Below, piece by piece: positions 17,915 through 26,481 of a stretch of 38,435 bases of DNA. Positions within the stretch are counted from its first letter, which is position 1. Every line of letters begins with the position of its first letter. The translations under genes were made by a program, and so were the position numbers. The notes under the pieces are model-generated. The model was not told the origin of the DNA. It saw only the letters and a program-made list of their open reading frames with translations, and did no database searches. The stretch comes from Acidobacteriota bacterium (lineage in GTDB: Bacteria; Acidobacteriota; Terriglobia; Bryobacterales; Bryobacteraceae). The stretch covers positions 1 through 38,435 of the forward strand of contig JAPKZB010000094.1 in assembly GCA_026393985.1 (NCBI GenBank), given 5' to 3'.

Positions 17915-19204
17915 CTATACCCTTCCGTACACTTTGCGGATCGCTCTGACGATGTCCCCTACGTCTTTCCCGCTGAACTTGGGATCCATCAGCACCCCGG
18001 CATAGCGCTGCAGAATGTCGATCGTGCGAGGGCAGGTGTCCGGAGCGTAGCGGATCGCCTTGCCCCGCGGGGACTGAAAACTCGGCCAAAGGGGATGCAG
18101 CGACCGCTTTTCCATAATGTGCGGTAACGTCGGAAGAATTACCGATCCGCCCGGTTTGCTCGCCAGAACGTTTTCCGCCTTCATCGCAGTAAGGAAGCGG
18201 TCGGCGCGTTCTTTGGTCTTCCAGTCGAGAAACACGCCGGCGCCAAGTTCGCCGTCGGGGTCGGGAAGTTCGCGGAACTTTACGCCAGGCAGATCGCTCA
18301 GCCCGGCGTAGACCTGGCGGGCGTTCTGGCGGACAGCGTTGCAGATGCGGTCCAACTTGCGGAGTTGAGCCAGAAGGACGCCTCCCGTGAACTCGTTCAT
18401 GCGATAGTTGGCCCCAAAGGTCCAGCCCAGACGCGCACCGCCGGCGGCTTCGGCGTGCGGAGCGCGGAAGCCCCCCAGGTCCTGAAATCGGGCCGCGCGC
18501 TCAAACAATACGGGGTCGTTGGTGACGAGCGCGCCGCCCTCGCCGGCGGTGATGGACTTGTTCATCTGCAGAGAGTAGATGCCGAGGTCGCCCCAGGAGC
18601 CGAGGGGCCGTCCGCCGTAGGAGGCGCCGACGGACTGGGCGCAGTCTTCAAGGAGGCGGATGCCGTGCTTCTTGGCCAATGCCAGCAGGCGATCCAGATG
18701 GCAGGGATTGCCCTGGAGGTGGACCGCCATGATGAGCTTGGTCTGGGGCGTGATGAGGCGCTCGACGGCGGCGGGGTCGATGTTGAAGGTCTCGTCGATT
18801 TCGGCGCAGACCGGCAGGGCGCCGGCGAGGACGACTGCGTTAAAGCAGGAGTGCCAGGTCCAGGCGGGGAGGATCACTTCGTCGCCGGGGCCGATTTCGC
18901 AAGCGGCCATGGCGCATTGGAGGGCGGCGGTGCCGGAGGTGACGGCGAGGGCGTAACGCGAGCCCATGCGGGCGGCGAACTCCTTTTCAAAGCGGAGGAC
19001 TTTGGCGGGTGTCTGCGGTCCATACCAGCGGAACGGGGACCGGGCGGCCAGCACGTCGAGGAGTTCGTTGCGCTCCTGTTCGTCGTAGAACTGCGGGCCC
19101 CAGTAGCCAGCTTTGAGCGGGGTACCGCGAACCGGGCTTTCTTCCATGGCCGCTGCCGGGGCGGCGGCGAGCGAGGCGGCGGCGACAAACTTACGGCGTT
19201 GCAT
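17915..19204 (-). CDS. DegT/DnrJ/EryC1/StrS-type PLP aminotransferase with Tat-like leader
   Basis: A 429-residue sugar-aminotransferase-family protein. The PLP-site motifs are VTSGTAALQCAM (89-100), D187 in LLEDCAQSVGA, and the Schiff-base lysine K216 in SLQMNKSITAGEGG. The family makes amino sugars on nucleotide-activated keto-sugars for surface glycans or antibiotics, normally in the cytoplasm. Here the N-terminus is MQRRKFVAAASLAAAPAAAM, a twin-arginine-like export signal with an AxA-type end, so it may work in the periplasm. The start is ATG 19204, supported by AGGAGA a few bases upstream; a longer frame exists but has no such site. It is upstream of and cooriented with the GT2-methyltransferase gene. 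Confidence 0.9.
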   Translation of the reverse strand: MQRRKFVAAASLAAAPAAAMEESPVRGTPLKAGYWGPQFYDEQERNELLDVLAARSPFRWYGPQTPAKVLRFEKEFAARMGSRYALAVTSGTAALQCAMAACEIGPGDEVILPAWTWHSCFNAVVLAGALPVCAEIDETFNIDPAAVERLITPQTKLIMAVHLQGNPCHLDRLLALAKKHGIRLLEDCAQSVGASYGGRPLGSWGDLGIYSLQMNKSITAGEGGALVTNDPVLFERAARFQDLGGFRAPHAEAAGGARLGWTFGANYRMNEFTGGVLLAQLRKLDRICNAVRQNARQVYAGLSDLPGVKFRELPDPDGELGAGVFLDWKTKERADRFLTAMKAENVLASKPGGSVILPTLPHIMEKRSLHPLWPSFQSPRGKAIRYAPDTCPRTIDILQRYAGVLMDPKFSGKDVGDIVRAIRKVYGRV

Positions 19205-19373
19205 GGCGGTCTCCTGGGAAATCTTGCCCGTTATCGTATCGCGGAACGGTGGAGACCGGGGCTGGGCGAGGGAAGCGTTCGTCGGGATCGGCACAGCGGG
19301 CCGGATGCTAGGCAGGAGGCTTCTTATCTGCCGGGTCATAGGCGAGTTAGCCTGTTTTTTGGTGTGGGAAAGT

Positions 19374-19385
19374 GGCCTCGTTCGT
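19374..19385 (-). repeat. Solitary copy of the ACGAACGA(A/G)GCC repeat
   Basis: On the minus strand it reads ACGAACGAGGCCACTTTCC and then an A-run (CCAAAAAACAGG). This matches the start and the A-rich part of the four copies at 31779-32029, with one change (AGGCC for AAGCC). Confidence 0.55.
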
Positions 19386-19683
19386 AGAAATTGCAGGAAC
19401 AGAAAAATGAGCGGAAACGGCTGTATCCTATCGACTTCACGGGATAGGCATGGGCGAGGCCAGGCTCAAAAGTGGCTGCGTGCGTAGGTTGTGGCTGGCG
19501 CGGGCGCACGCCCCAGCGGCGAACCCGATGGCCGGCCGCAGAACGGTACCCGGATCGATGATGCACGGCGGGAGCGGGGAAGCGAGCGGCAGACCGGATT
19601 ATCGTCATTGATGGCAGCGGGGAATATCGCGATGCGACGGAAGTTACTTGCAAGACTCGGTGCAGAGCCTCTGGACTGTGGCG

Positions 19684-19709
19684 TCAGCCAATATGATCAG
19701 CCAATATGA
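19684..19709. repeat. 13-base tandem duplication
   Basis: TCAGCCAATATGA occurs twice without a gap (19684-19696 and 19697-19709). It is a local duplication in non-coding DNA about 70 bases before the transposase remnant. Confidence 0.85.
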
Positions 19710-19778
19710 AACGACCACCCCCTGACCTGAGACGCGGGTCACGCTGCCGTTTAGGAAAACCGGAAGCGGCGCAGAGCC

Positions 19779-20208
19779 GTAAAGCAATCTGTACCTGGAG
19801 GAGAGTTACCTGGTGTGGTGGAAGAGAGAACTGACGGTAGCGCCGGCAAGTCCAGACGATGCGTATCTACTGCTGGAGGCGGGGCACAATTTGGCTGGTG
19901 CATGGAGCCACGCGGAGACGTGACAGGTTCGCAATGACGATACGTTCTGGTTCGACCGAGTGCTGTACCGGGTCAAACGCGAATCGATTGCAAGCGGGTT
20001 GCGCGGTGCCACGGCTCGAGTGGAGAGGCAGCTGGATGGCTCGGTGGCGATACGCGATCAAGAGAGGTATCTGCCGTTTGACGTGTGTCAGCCCGATGCT
20101 GCGCTCCCGTTTCCGGCAGAGCCTAGGCCGGTCAGACCGGCTCGGAAGTCAGCCGCGCCGCAACTGGAACGAGAATTTCGATTTGAAGAAAGCGCCGCCA
20201 ATCTGTAA
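19779..20208 (+). pseudogene. Transposase remnant, ISNCY-like, C-terminal part
   Basis: One reading frame gives LYLEESYLVWWKRELTVAP, then DDAYLLLEAGHNLAGAWSHA, a stop codon near 19920, and then NDDTFWFDRVLYRVKRESI, ARVERQLDGSVAIRDQERYL. This series (a W-rich R-x-F/L-TVAP segment, GHNL, then NDxTF and a LDGS/T-V-A-x-R-x-x-RYL ending) is the tail of ISNCY-type integrase-catalytic transposases as I remember them from Acidobacteriota. The catalytic DDE part is missing, and the in-frame stop shows it is dead. It separates the two halves of the glycan cluster. Confidence 0.6.
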
Positions 20209-20853
20209 GGCGGCACAAGGCTCGGGGCGCAGAGCCGGGGAGGGCGACTGATGCGTCGAGGCTGGGAAAGTGACGGGTTCGTTAAGGCGGCCCGCTACCG
20301 GGAAACCCTCCGCACGAACCAGCTGGTAAGCCGGGGGGCTTTTTCATCTTTGGAAAAGCATTTGCGACGATCATTTTCCCGCCACTTGGTGGCCGACTAC
20401 GATCTGTTTTTTTCGCCAATGCAGGATCTATCGGCACGATGTGGCTCCAATCCTGGGCCGGGACACCGCCTCAGGTTGGTCGGGCCTGGGTCGTTCCCGA
20501 TGATGTCCGATCGGCAGTTCCTTGATCGGGGTGCTCGCCAGGGCTGCCCGTCTCCGCTTCACCGGCGGGAACAGACTACCATCCACTTTTCACCAGCCCG
20601 GGCAAAACGAGACACTACTACTTTTCCTTGATAGGAGCTCAACAGTGAGTTGAAAACAATCTCTGATCCATGTACTCTGGGGGGGTTGCGCTTGAGCCGC
20701 CTCGCGCAGGGTTGGAGCGTTTTGCACACCGAAGTCATTAAAAACAAGGGACTCGCCGACGGGGCCCGATTTTGCTCTCCGGCGAAACGGAAATCCGCCT
20801 CGGGCCTTCGAGGACAGGATTTGCGATCAAAAAGAACCGGTAGGCGCTACGGC
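20209..20853. other. Non-coding stretch before the two-domain glycosyltransferase
   Basis: No protein family is recognisable; a 126-codon open frame at 20251-20631 has no motif or ribosome site. At 20328-20345 AAGCC-GGGG-GGCTT followed by TTTC could be a weak intrinsic terminator on the plus strand. TTGAAA at 20650 with TACTCT 17 bases later is a poor promoter match. The stretch probably carries the promoter of the glycosyltransferase operon. Confidence 0.45.
20328..20345 (+). terminator. Weak intrinsic terminator candidate
   Basis: AAGCC, loop GGGG, GGCTT, then TTTC. The stem is only five bases. It follows the transposase remnant and precedes the glycosyltransferase gene, where a terminator would be plausible. 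Confidence 0.3.
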
Positions 20854-20867
20854 AGGAGTTCTTGATC

Positions 20868-23681
20868 GTGGAGGGGCTGGTCGTTTTCACGATTATTGCC
20901 AGAAACTACCTGGCGCACGCCCGTGTCCTGATGAGCTCGGTTGCGCGTCAGGCCCCGGATGCGTTGCGACTCGTTATCCTCGTGGATAGTTCCGACGGGC
21001 ATTTTGATCCCGAGGAAGAACCATTTGAGACGATTTCCAGCGCCACTTTGCCAATTCCCCAGTCGCGGTGGTTCCATTTCAAGTATTCCGTCCTCGAGTT
21101 GTCCACGGCGGTTAAGCCATATGCCTTTGAATGGATCGCGAAACATTATGGGATCAAACAGATTGTTTACCTCGATCCGGACATTCGATTGTTTAGTTCC
21201 CTCGCGCCGCTGCAGGCGAAATTGCGGAGTTCCAATCTCGTCCTGACGCCGCATCTGACCGGCGCCCTCCCGTTGGACGGCCGGCCGAATGAGATCTCCA
21301 TTTTGCAGGCGGGGGCCTTCAACCTAGGATTCCTAGCTGTATCGATTGACGAGGAGTCTACCCGATTTCTGCATTGGTGGCAGCACCGTCTTTACGATCA
21401 TTGCGTGGTAGATGCGGGGAACGGGCTTTTTGTGGATCAAAAGTGGATCGATCTTGTACCGGGCATGTATGACGGTGTCTCAATTGAGCGCCACCCAGGT
21501 TACAACGCAGCGTATTGGAATCTGCCGCATCGTTCGATCGCCCGAGAAGGGGAGCAGTATCTCGTCAATGGGCAGCCGTTAGTCTTTTTCCATTTCAGTG
21601 GATTCGATCCCATCCGCCCGCAGCTCATCTCGAAACATCAGGATAGGCTTCGGATGAGTGATCTCGGCGCAGATGGGGAACGCCTGTTTCAGGAGTATGC
21701 CGAAAGCCTGCTAAACGCCGGATATTCCAAATGCATCCGCTGGAGCTACGGCAACAGCCGCTTCGCCAATGGATTACCGGTACTCGATATCGGACGCTCT
21801 TTGCATAAAGAAATTCCGAACTTTGCAGAACGAATTGAGGACCCGTTCTCTGACGCCGGGTATGGCGAATTCTTGAAGCTTTGGAATAAGTCGGTGCCGA
21901 TGTTTTCCGGGCAGGCGTCTGGCTTAACCCGTCTCGGCCTCCACATCTATAAGACGCGGCAGGATGTTCAGGCGGTGATGCCGGACCTGCTCGGCGGGGA
22001 TCGTCTTCGGTATCTGGAATGGCTTGTTTCGAGCGGACGTAGGGAGCATAATCTATCCGATGAACTCTTGGCGCCGGCCGTCGAAGCACTGGTGCTGGCT
22101 ACGGAGCCGCCGCCTAGCCCCAGTCCCTTCGGCCAGGAAGGGCAGTCCGCTCGTATCTCTTCGCTCTACGGTTTCATTGAGCGTCTTCTTTTAATCCGGC
22201 CTGATCTTCGAAGCAGATTCCCCGATCCGTTCGGCGAGGATTCGGCTGCTTTCTTGGTCTGGTTGTCTACATATGGAGCAGTCGAACATCCGGTGGTGGG
22301 GGAGATCCGGGAACTGCTTGCCCAACAACGCGACGAGGTGCTGCGGAAAGAAAGGCTATGGCGCCGTTTGCGCTTGCGTGCTTGGATGGGGCGGCTCCGG
22401 CTTTCCGCCGCTATTTTCCGACAGATCCGCATCATCGGGGGGCATCAAGCCCCAGTCCCGATGGTTGGAATGGAATTCCACCGCGATGCCTCACTGCTCG
22501 CAACTAGCACAGATAAGCGGGGCAATGGGGGTATTGCTGGCCAGTTGGGAGTCAATCTCATTGGTTACTTGCGAACACAGAATGGTGTCGGGCAGTCGGC
22601 GCGGAATGCGGTTGCTGCTTTGCAAGCGGCCGCTATTCCATTCAGCCTGCACAACCTGCGCTCCCTCGGCCTGCGGGAAGGTGATGACTCCCTGACCATT
22701 GACACGGGCGACAGTACGGATTACGGGATCAATCTGTACGTCGTGAATGCAGATCAAACCATTGTTGTGGCGGCCGAGGCGGCCGAGCTTCGGAAGTCGA
22801 GGCGATATAACGTCGCGACGTGGGTTTGGGAGCTTTCATCCCTCCCTCGTGTTTGGAGCTCGGCTTTCAGCGCTTACGACGAAATCTGGGCGCCCAGCTC
22901 CTACTGCCAGGCCGCGATCGCCGCCCGCTCTCCGATTCCGGTAGTTCATATGCCGTATGTGGTTACGCTACCGGAACCCAGCCTGTTGAGTCGCTCGGAT
23001 TTTGGTATTAGCGCTGACCGATTCGTTTTTCTTTCGATTTTCGATATGCGGAGTGTTTTCGAGAGGAAGAATCCGCTAGCGGTCATCTCTGCATTCAGCC
23101 GCGCTTTCAGGCCGGAAGATAATTGCGAATTGGTGATTAAGATCAATCATGCCGAAGCTGCGCCCGCCAAGATGGACCTGCTGCGATCGGCGGCCGCGGG
23201 CAAGCCGATCCGATTGCTCTGTGATACTTTCCCTTACCCTGATGTTGTGGCGCTAATGGAGTCCAGCGATTGTGTTGTTTCTCTTCATCGGGCGGAGGGG
23301 TTCGGATTCGTGATGGCGGAGGCCATGCTCCTCGGCAAACCGGTCATCGCCACTGGGTACTCCGGGAACGTCGATTTCACGTTGTCTTCCAACTCTTTCC
23401 TGGTGGGTTACACGCTTTGCCCGGTCGGCCCAGGCTGTCAGCCGTATGATCCGGAAGCATTATGGGCCAATCCATCGGAGGAGGATGCGGCGGCACAGAT
23501 GCGGCTTGTCTATAGCAACGAAGCCCTGCGGCGCGAACGGGCGGCGGCGGGTCGACGATTTATACAACAGCATTACAGTGCCGAGGCGATTGGTGCCCGT
23601 TATCGGGAACGGTGTAATTGGATTGCTGACCTTACTGGGCTGGTGCGAGTATCCAACCCGGAACTGGAGGTTGCCCTATGA
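20868..23681 (+). CDS. Two-domain glycosyltransferase (GT-A plus GT4-like GT-B)
   Basis: Encodes about 937 residues. The first 300 or so form a GT-A-type domain (FTIIARNYLAHARVLMSSV, with the DxD-like metal motif YLDPDIRLF near 103). The middle is helical. From about 560 comes a GT-B domain of family GT4: NLIGYLRTQNGVGQSARNAV, WVWELSSLP, EIWAPSSYCQ, and the E-x7-E motif HRAEGFGFVMAEAMLLGKPV near 810. It probably adds two sugars in building a surface polysaccharide, on the cytoplasmic face. GTG 20868 is preferred because AGGAG lies nine bases upstream; TTG 20862 is too close. The stop overlaps the next ATG (ATGA at 23678), so the methyltransferase is translationally coupled. GC is lower and codons less biased than in the genes to the left. 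Confidence 0.9.
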   Translation: MEGLVVFTIIARNYLAHARVLMSSVARQAPDALRLVILVDSSDGHFDPEEEPFETISSATLPIPQSRWFHFKYSVLELSTAVKPYAFEWIAKHYGIKQIVYLDPDIRLFSSLAPLQAKLRSSNLVLTPHLTGALPLDGRPNEISILQAGAFNLGFLAVSIDEESTRFLHWWQHRLYDHCVVDAGNGLFVDQKWIDLVPGMYDGVSIERHPGYNAAYWNLPHRSIAREGEQYLVNGQPLVFFHFSGFDPIRPQLISKHQDRLRMSDLGADGERLFQEYAESLLNAGYSKCIRWSYGNSRFANGLPVLDIGRSLHKEIPNFAERIEDPFSDAGYGEFLKLWNKSVPMFSGQASGLTRLGLHIYKTRQDVQAVMPDLLGGDRLRYLEWLVSSGRREHNLSDELLAPAVEALVLATEPPPSPSPFGQEGQSARISSLYGFIERLLLIRPDLRSRFPDPFGEDSAAFLVWLSTYGAVEHPVVGEIRELLAQQRDEVLRKERLWRRLRLRAWMGRLRLSAAIFRQIRIIGGHQAPVPMVGMEFHRDASLLATSTDKRGNGGIAGQLGVNLIGYLRTQNGVGQSARNAVAALQAAAIPFSLHNLRSLGLREGDDSLTIDTGDSTDYGINLYVVNADQTIVVAAEAAELRKSRRYNVATWVWELSSLPRVWSSAFSAYDEIWAPSSYCQAAIAARSPIPVVHMPYVVTLPEPSLLSRSDFGISADRFVFLSIFDMRSVFERKNPLAVISAFSRAFRPEDNCELVIKINHAEAAPAKMDLLRSAAAGKPIRLLCDTFPYPDVVALMESSDCVVSLHRAEGFGFVMAEAMLLGKPVIATGYSGNVDFTLSSNSFLVGYTLCPVGPGCQPYDPEALWANPSEEDAAAQMRLVYSNEALRRERAAAGRRFIQQHYSAEAIGARYRERCNWIADLTGLVRVSNPELEVAL

Positions 23682-25348
23682 CTTCGTTGAGCGAGCGTGT
23701 TCTGCCGCCGGATACTTTAATGGATCGGGTGGCGGGTACGCCGAATCCCGACTGGTTTGTTCATTCGGGAGCTTTGTCGATTCAGGATATTCGTGCGGCG
23801 GTCGAAAAAGTAGGGCGCCGATTAGAGGAGTTTGAGCATATCCTCGACTTTGGCTGCGGCTGTGGTCGTATTTTGGTCCCCATGCGGGCTGAGTTGCCTG
23901 GTGCACGGCTCAGCGGCGTCGATATTGACGACGAGGCGCTGGCGTGGTTACGGCTGCAACTCCCGGAGACGTGCTTGCGTACGGTGGATCCGCTACCCCC
24001 TCTCCCGTTTGCGGATAGCCTATTTGACCTTGTCTATTGCCATAGTGTGTTCACGCACATGGACGTCGACTATCAGGACAGGTGGTTGAGCGAATTGCGC
24101 CGGGTCGCTAAGCCAGGCGCCATCCTGGTGATCAGCTTTTCGGGGGCGGAGGCTTTCCAGAAACTTCGGGAACAGTGGATCTCGGCCGGGGCTGACCCGG
24201 CGCCCGTCTCGGTGCAGTTGGAGCGAGAGGGAACGCTTTTCATCTCCGATGATAGCTGGAAGGACGGACCGTTTCCGGATTTTTACCACTCGATGTTCCA
24301 CACGGCAGAATATGTGATCCGCCATTGGGGAAAGTTGTTTCTCGTGCGGGCCCATTTGCCCAAAGGGTCGCTGGCGTTTCAAGACTTTGTCGTGCTGGAG
24401 AATCCCGCCAAGGAATCGTCGGCGGACCCGTCCTTGCCGATTCCTTATCCGCCATTCGAGTTCCGGAAATACAGTGGCCAAGTCGATTTACAGCATTTCG
24501 ACAATCCTTCCGGGGAACTTGTCTTTGCTGGTGTCGGCGAAGAGAATTACCGGGAAGTATTTGACTTCGGGTGTGGGTGCGGGCGGACAGCCCGCCAATT
24601 ACTCCAGCAGCGTGTTCGGCCGGAACGATATGTGGGGATTGATATCCATCGCGGGATGATCGAGTGGAACCGCCAGAACCTCTCGGCGGTCGATCCCCGC
24701 TTTCAGTTTCTCGTCCATGACGTGTTTAACCTCGGATTGGCTCCGGAGAACCGTCGCCGAGACTTTGCGCCGTTTCCCGTGGGCGCGGGGGAGTTCACGC
24801 TCGTGAACGCCCACTCGGTGTTTACCCAGATTCTTCAGGCCGCGGCGGTTCCGTATTTGCGCGAGGTATACCGGATTCTGGCGCCAGGTGGCGTGGCCCG
24901 CACCACTTGGTTCTTCTTTGATAAACGGGGTTTTCCGTGGCTGGAGCCGGAGCAGGTATCCCTATTCGTAAATGACATCGACCCCACCCGTGCCGTGATT
25001 TATGACCGGAATTGGTTTGTGAAGACGGTAACCGACTTGGGATTTGTTATCGATCAGGTTGATCGCCCTGCGCTCGCTGGCGATCAGTGGACCGTGTGTT
25101 TGCGGAAGGACGGCGCAGGGGGGCGTGAGAGCGAGTTGTTGTCTGCTGAAGCCAGTGAGTGGTTGTGTGGCGGCTTAGTATTCGGAAAAGAAAAGATGCA
25201 GAAAGAGCATCAGGAAAGATTGTGGGAGATGCGTAGACAGTTGGAGGAGCTTGTTGGTGAGAACAACATGTTGCGCGAATCATGGAGTTGGCGGCTCACC
25301 GGACCGCTTCGGCACGTCGTGGATTTAATCCGCAGTCTCAAACAGTAG
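23678..25348 (+). CDS. Double class I SAM methyltransferase with coiled-coil tail
   Basis: Encodes 556 residues with two methyltransferase domains in tandem. Each has an almost identical motif I: DFGCGCGR at 57-64 and DFGCGCGR at about 296. They are followed by GVDIDDEAL and GIDIHRGMI, and both contain a HSVFTH/HSVFTQ acidic-loop segment. The halves are a duplication that has since diverged. Residues 495-530 form a short coiled coil (KEKMQKEHQERLWEMRRQLE), and the end SWSWRLTGPLR resembles the tails of glycosyltransferase-associated proteins. It probably methylates a sugar or the chain end of the glycan made by the coupled glycosyltransferase, perhaps as a chain-length cap measured by the coiled coil, as known for WbdD-type proteins. 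That parallel is inference only. Confidence 0.88.
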   Translation: MTSLSERVLPPDTLMDRVAGTPNPDWFVHSGALSIQDIRAAVEKVGRRLEEFEHILDFGCGCGRILVPMRAELPGARLSGVDIDDEALAWLRLQLPETCLRTVDPLPPLPFADSLFDLVYCHSVFTHMDVDYQDRWLSELRRVAKPGAILVISFSGAEAFQKLREQWISAGADPAPVSVQLEREGTLFISDDSWKDGPFPDFYHSMFHTAEYVIRHWGKLFLVRAHLPKGSLAFQDFVVLENPAKESSADPSLPIPYPPFEFRKYSGQVDLQHFDNPSGELVFAGVGEENYREVFDFGCGCGRTARQLLQQRVRPERYVGIDIHRGMIEWNRQNLSAVDPRFQFLVHDVFNLGLAPENRRRDFAPFPVGAGEFTLVNAHSVFTQILQAAAVPYLREVYRILAPGGVARTTWFFFDKRGFPWLEPEQVSLFVNDIDPTRAVIYDRNWFVKTVTDLGFVIDQVDRPALAGDQWTVCLRKDGAGGRESELLSAEASEWLCGGLVFGKEKMQKEHQERLWEMRRQLEELVGENNMLRESWSWRLTGPLRHVVDLIRSLKQ

Positions 25349-25371
25349 CCGAGATCTGCAGCAGGGCGGCG

Positions 25372-26481
25372 ATGCACCAGGTCGCGGCAGAGACGACCGC
25401 AAATGATTGTACAGAAAGACTGGCGATCGGAAGGTTGTCCTTTATGATGATGCAGGCTGATGGGAGCTTTAGGCAGGCGATATCCGTAGCTGTTATGCCG
25501 GAAAATGCAACCTGGCAGAGTTATTCATGGACTGAATGGCGGGCGACGCCGGCGGTCGGCATGGGTCTTGGGACTGGGCTGCTTTGCCCCCGTGAGTTCA
25601 GGGCGGTCAATGGATACTATAGCGGCTATGATCCGACGCGGAATGTCTTCGCCCTGCTGAACGAGGACGCGCCAAGGTGGTCCGGTTGGTTGGGCGGATT
25701 GCCGAAGAGGCTTCTGAAGCGTAACAGTACAATTCCTGGGGTGCGGAGCGGGTCGACGAAGGTTGGAGCGGATCTGGCGTTCGCCATCGACAAAAGCTTG
25801 CCGAGGTTCTTCGAGAAGATGGGGACAGTTGACTTCCGCGCGACGGGCCGTGCGGGTGCGGCGAGTGGTTGGCAGCAGGTTGTAAGCAATCGGGAGACGG
25901 TGCACCCGCAAGTAGTGGACGTGATGACACTGAACCGGGGCGACGGAAGGCGGGGATTTGTGGCGTTGACTTCGGCGGTGAGCAACCGCGATGGGGCTGC
26001 GACGATTCCGTCGACGCCATTGGTGATGAATATGGGCGTGCATCCCGCCAATGCTCGTTTCCTCCCGTATGCGCGCGCCTTTCATGGCTGTTTCTTGTCG
26101 ACGGAGGACGTTTCCGGCTGGTTTGGCCATCGGGGCGACTCGGCGGGGCAGAAGGCGGACCGCCAGCACCTGCCGAGACTGGCAGTGAACTTCAATCTGC
26201 AGTTGAGAAGGGGTTTCGCGGGTAGCCGGCAGAACCATCTCGCCCCGGGGGGTATTCCGTCGTGCATAGAGATGGGTGCTGGGACGGAGAGCGCGCTGAT
26301 GAGATCGCGTTCCGGAGCAGTGCAAGGGCCCGATGAACCGGGTGGGTCGGCATTCGAGTTTCCGAGACGGTATCGGGTCGCTCAGCTGGGAGATGGATTC
26401 CTGGTGGGCGTTGCGGGGGAACATGTCGCGTCTCCCGGTGTGACGCAGCAGTTGAGGCCAGATCGTGAGGTGACGCGATGA
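25372..26481 (+). pseudogene. Decayed paralogue of the downstream multidomain protein's C-terminal region
   Basis: An open frame of up to 399 codons (the longest start, at 25282, overlaps the methyltransferase gene). It reads as a degraded copy of the C-terminal repeats of the protein at 26478-31208. NGYYSGYDPTRNVFALLNED matches NGCYVSYDPLGNVFYLLNDN there. DGAATIPSTPLVMNMGV matches DGANTIPFTQLVMNAGL. NFNLQLRRGFAGSRQ matches NLQFKGGFTGSRQ. FEFPRRYRVAQLGDGFLVGV matches FETPRRYRVMQRGNVWLVGA. Both end SPGVTQQ. The parts in between no longer align, so small indels are likely. There is no signal peptide or good ribosome site; starts at 25372 or 25444 are possible. Its stop overlaps the next start (ATGA). 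Confidence 0.65.

Larger units (their letters stand above)
19205..19778. other. Non-coding stretch upstream of the DegT-like gene
   Basis: I see no gene here. It should contain the promoter of the DegT/GT2 operon. A short stem AGGC/GCCT followed by GTTTTTT at about 19341-19361, one isolated copy of the GGC(C/T)TCGTTCGT repeat at 19374, and a 13-base tandem duplication at 19684 are present. GCGGCGCAGAGCCG near 19767 recurs in similar form near 20223, on either side of the transposase remnant. Confidence 0.5.

Noticed and set aside
20251-20631. 126-codon open frame upstream of the glycosyltransferase
   Set aside because: No recognised motif, no ribosome site, and mixed composition next to a transposase remnant.
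20650-20678. Possible sigma-70 promoter TTGAAA - 17 - TACTCT before the glycosyltransferase
   Set aside because: The -10 box matches only three of six positions, and it lies almost 190 bases before the start codon.
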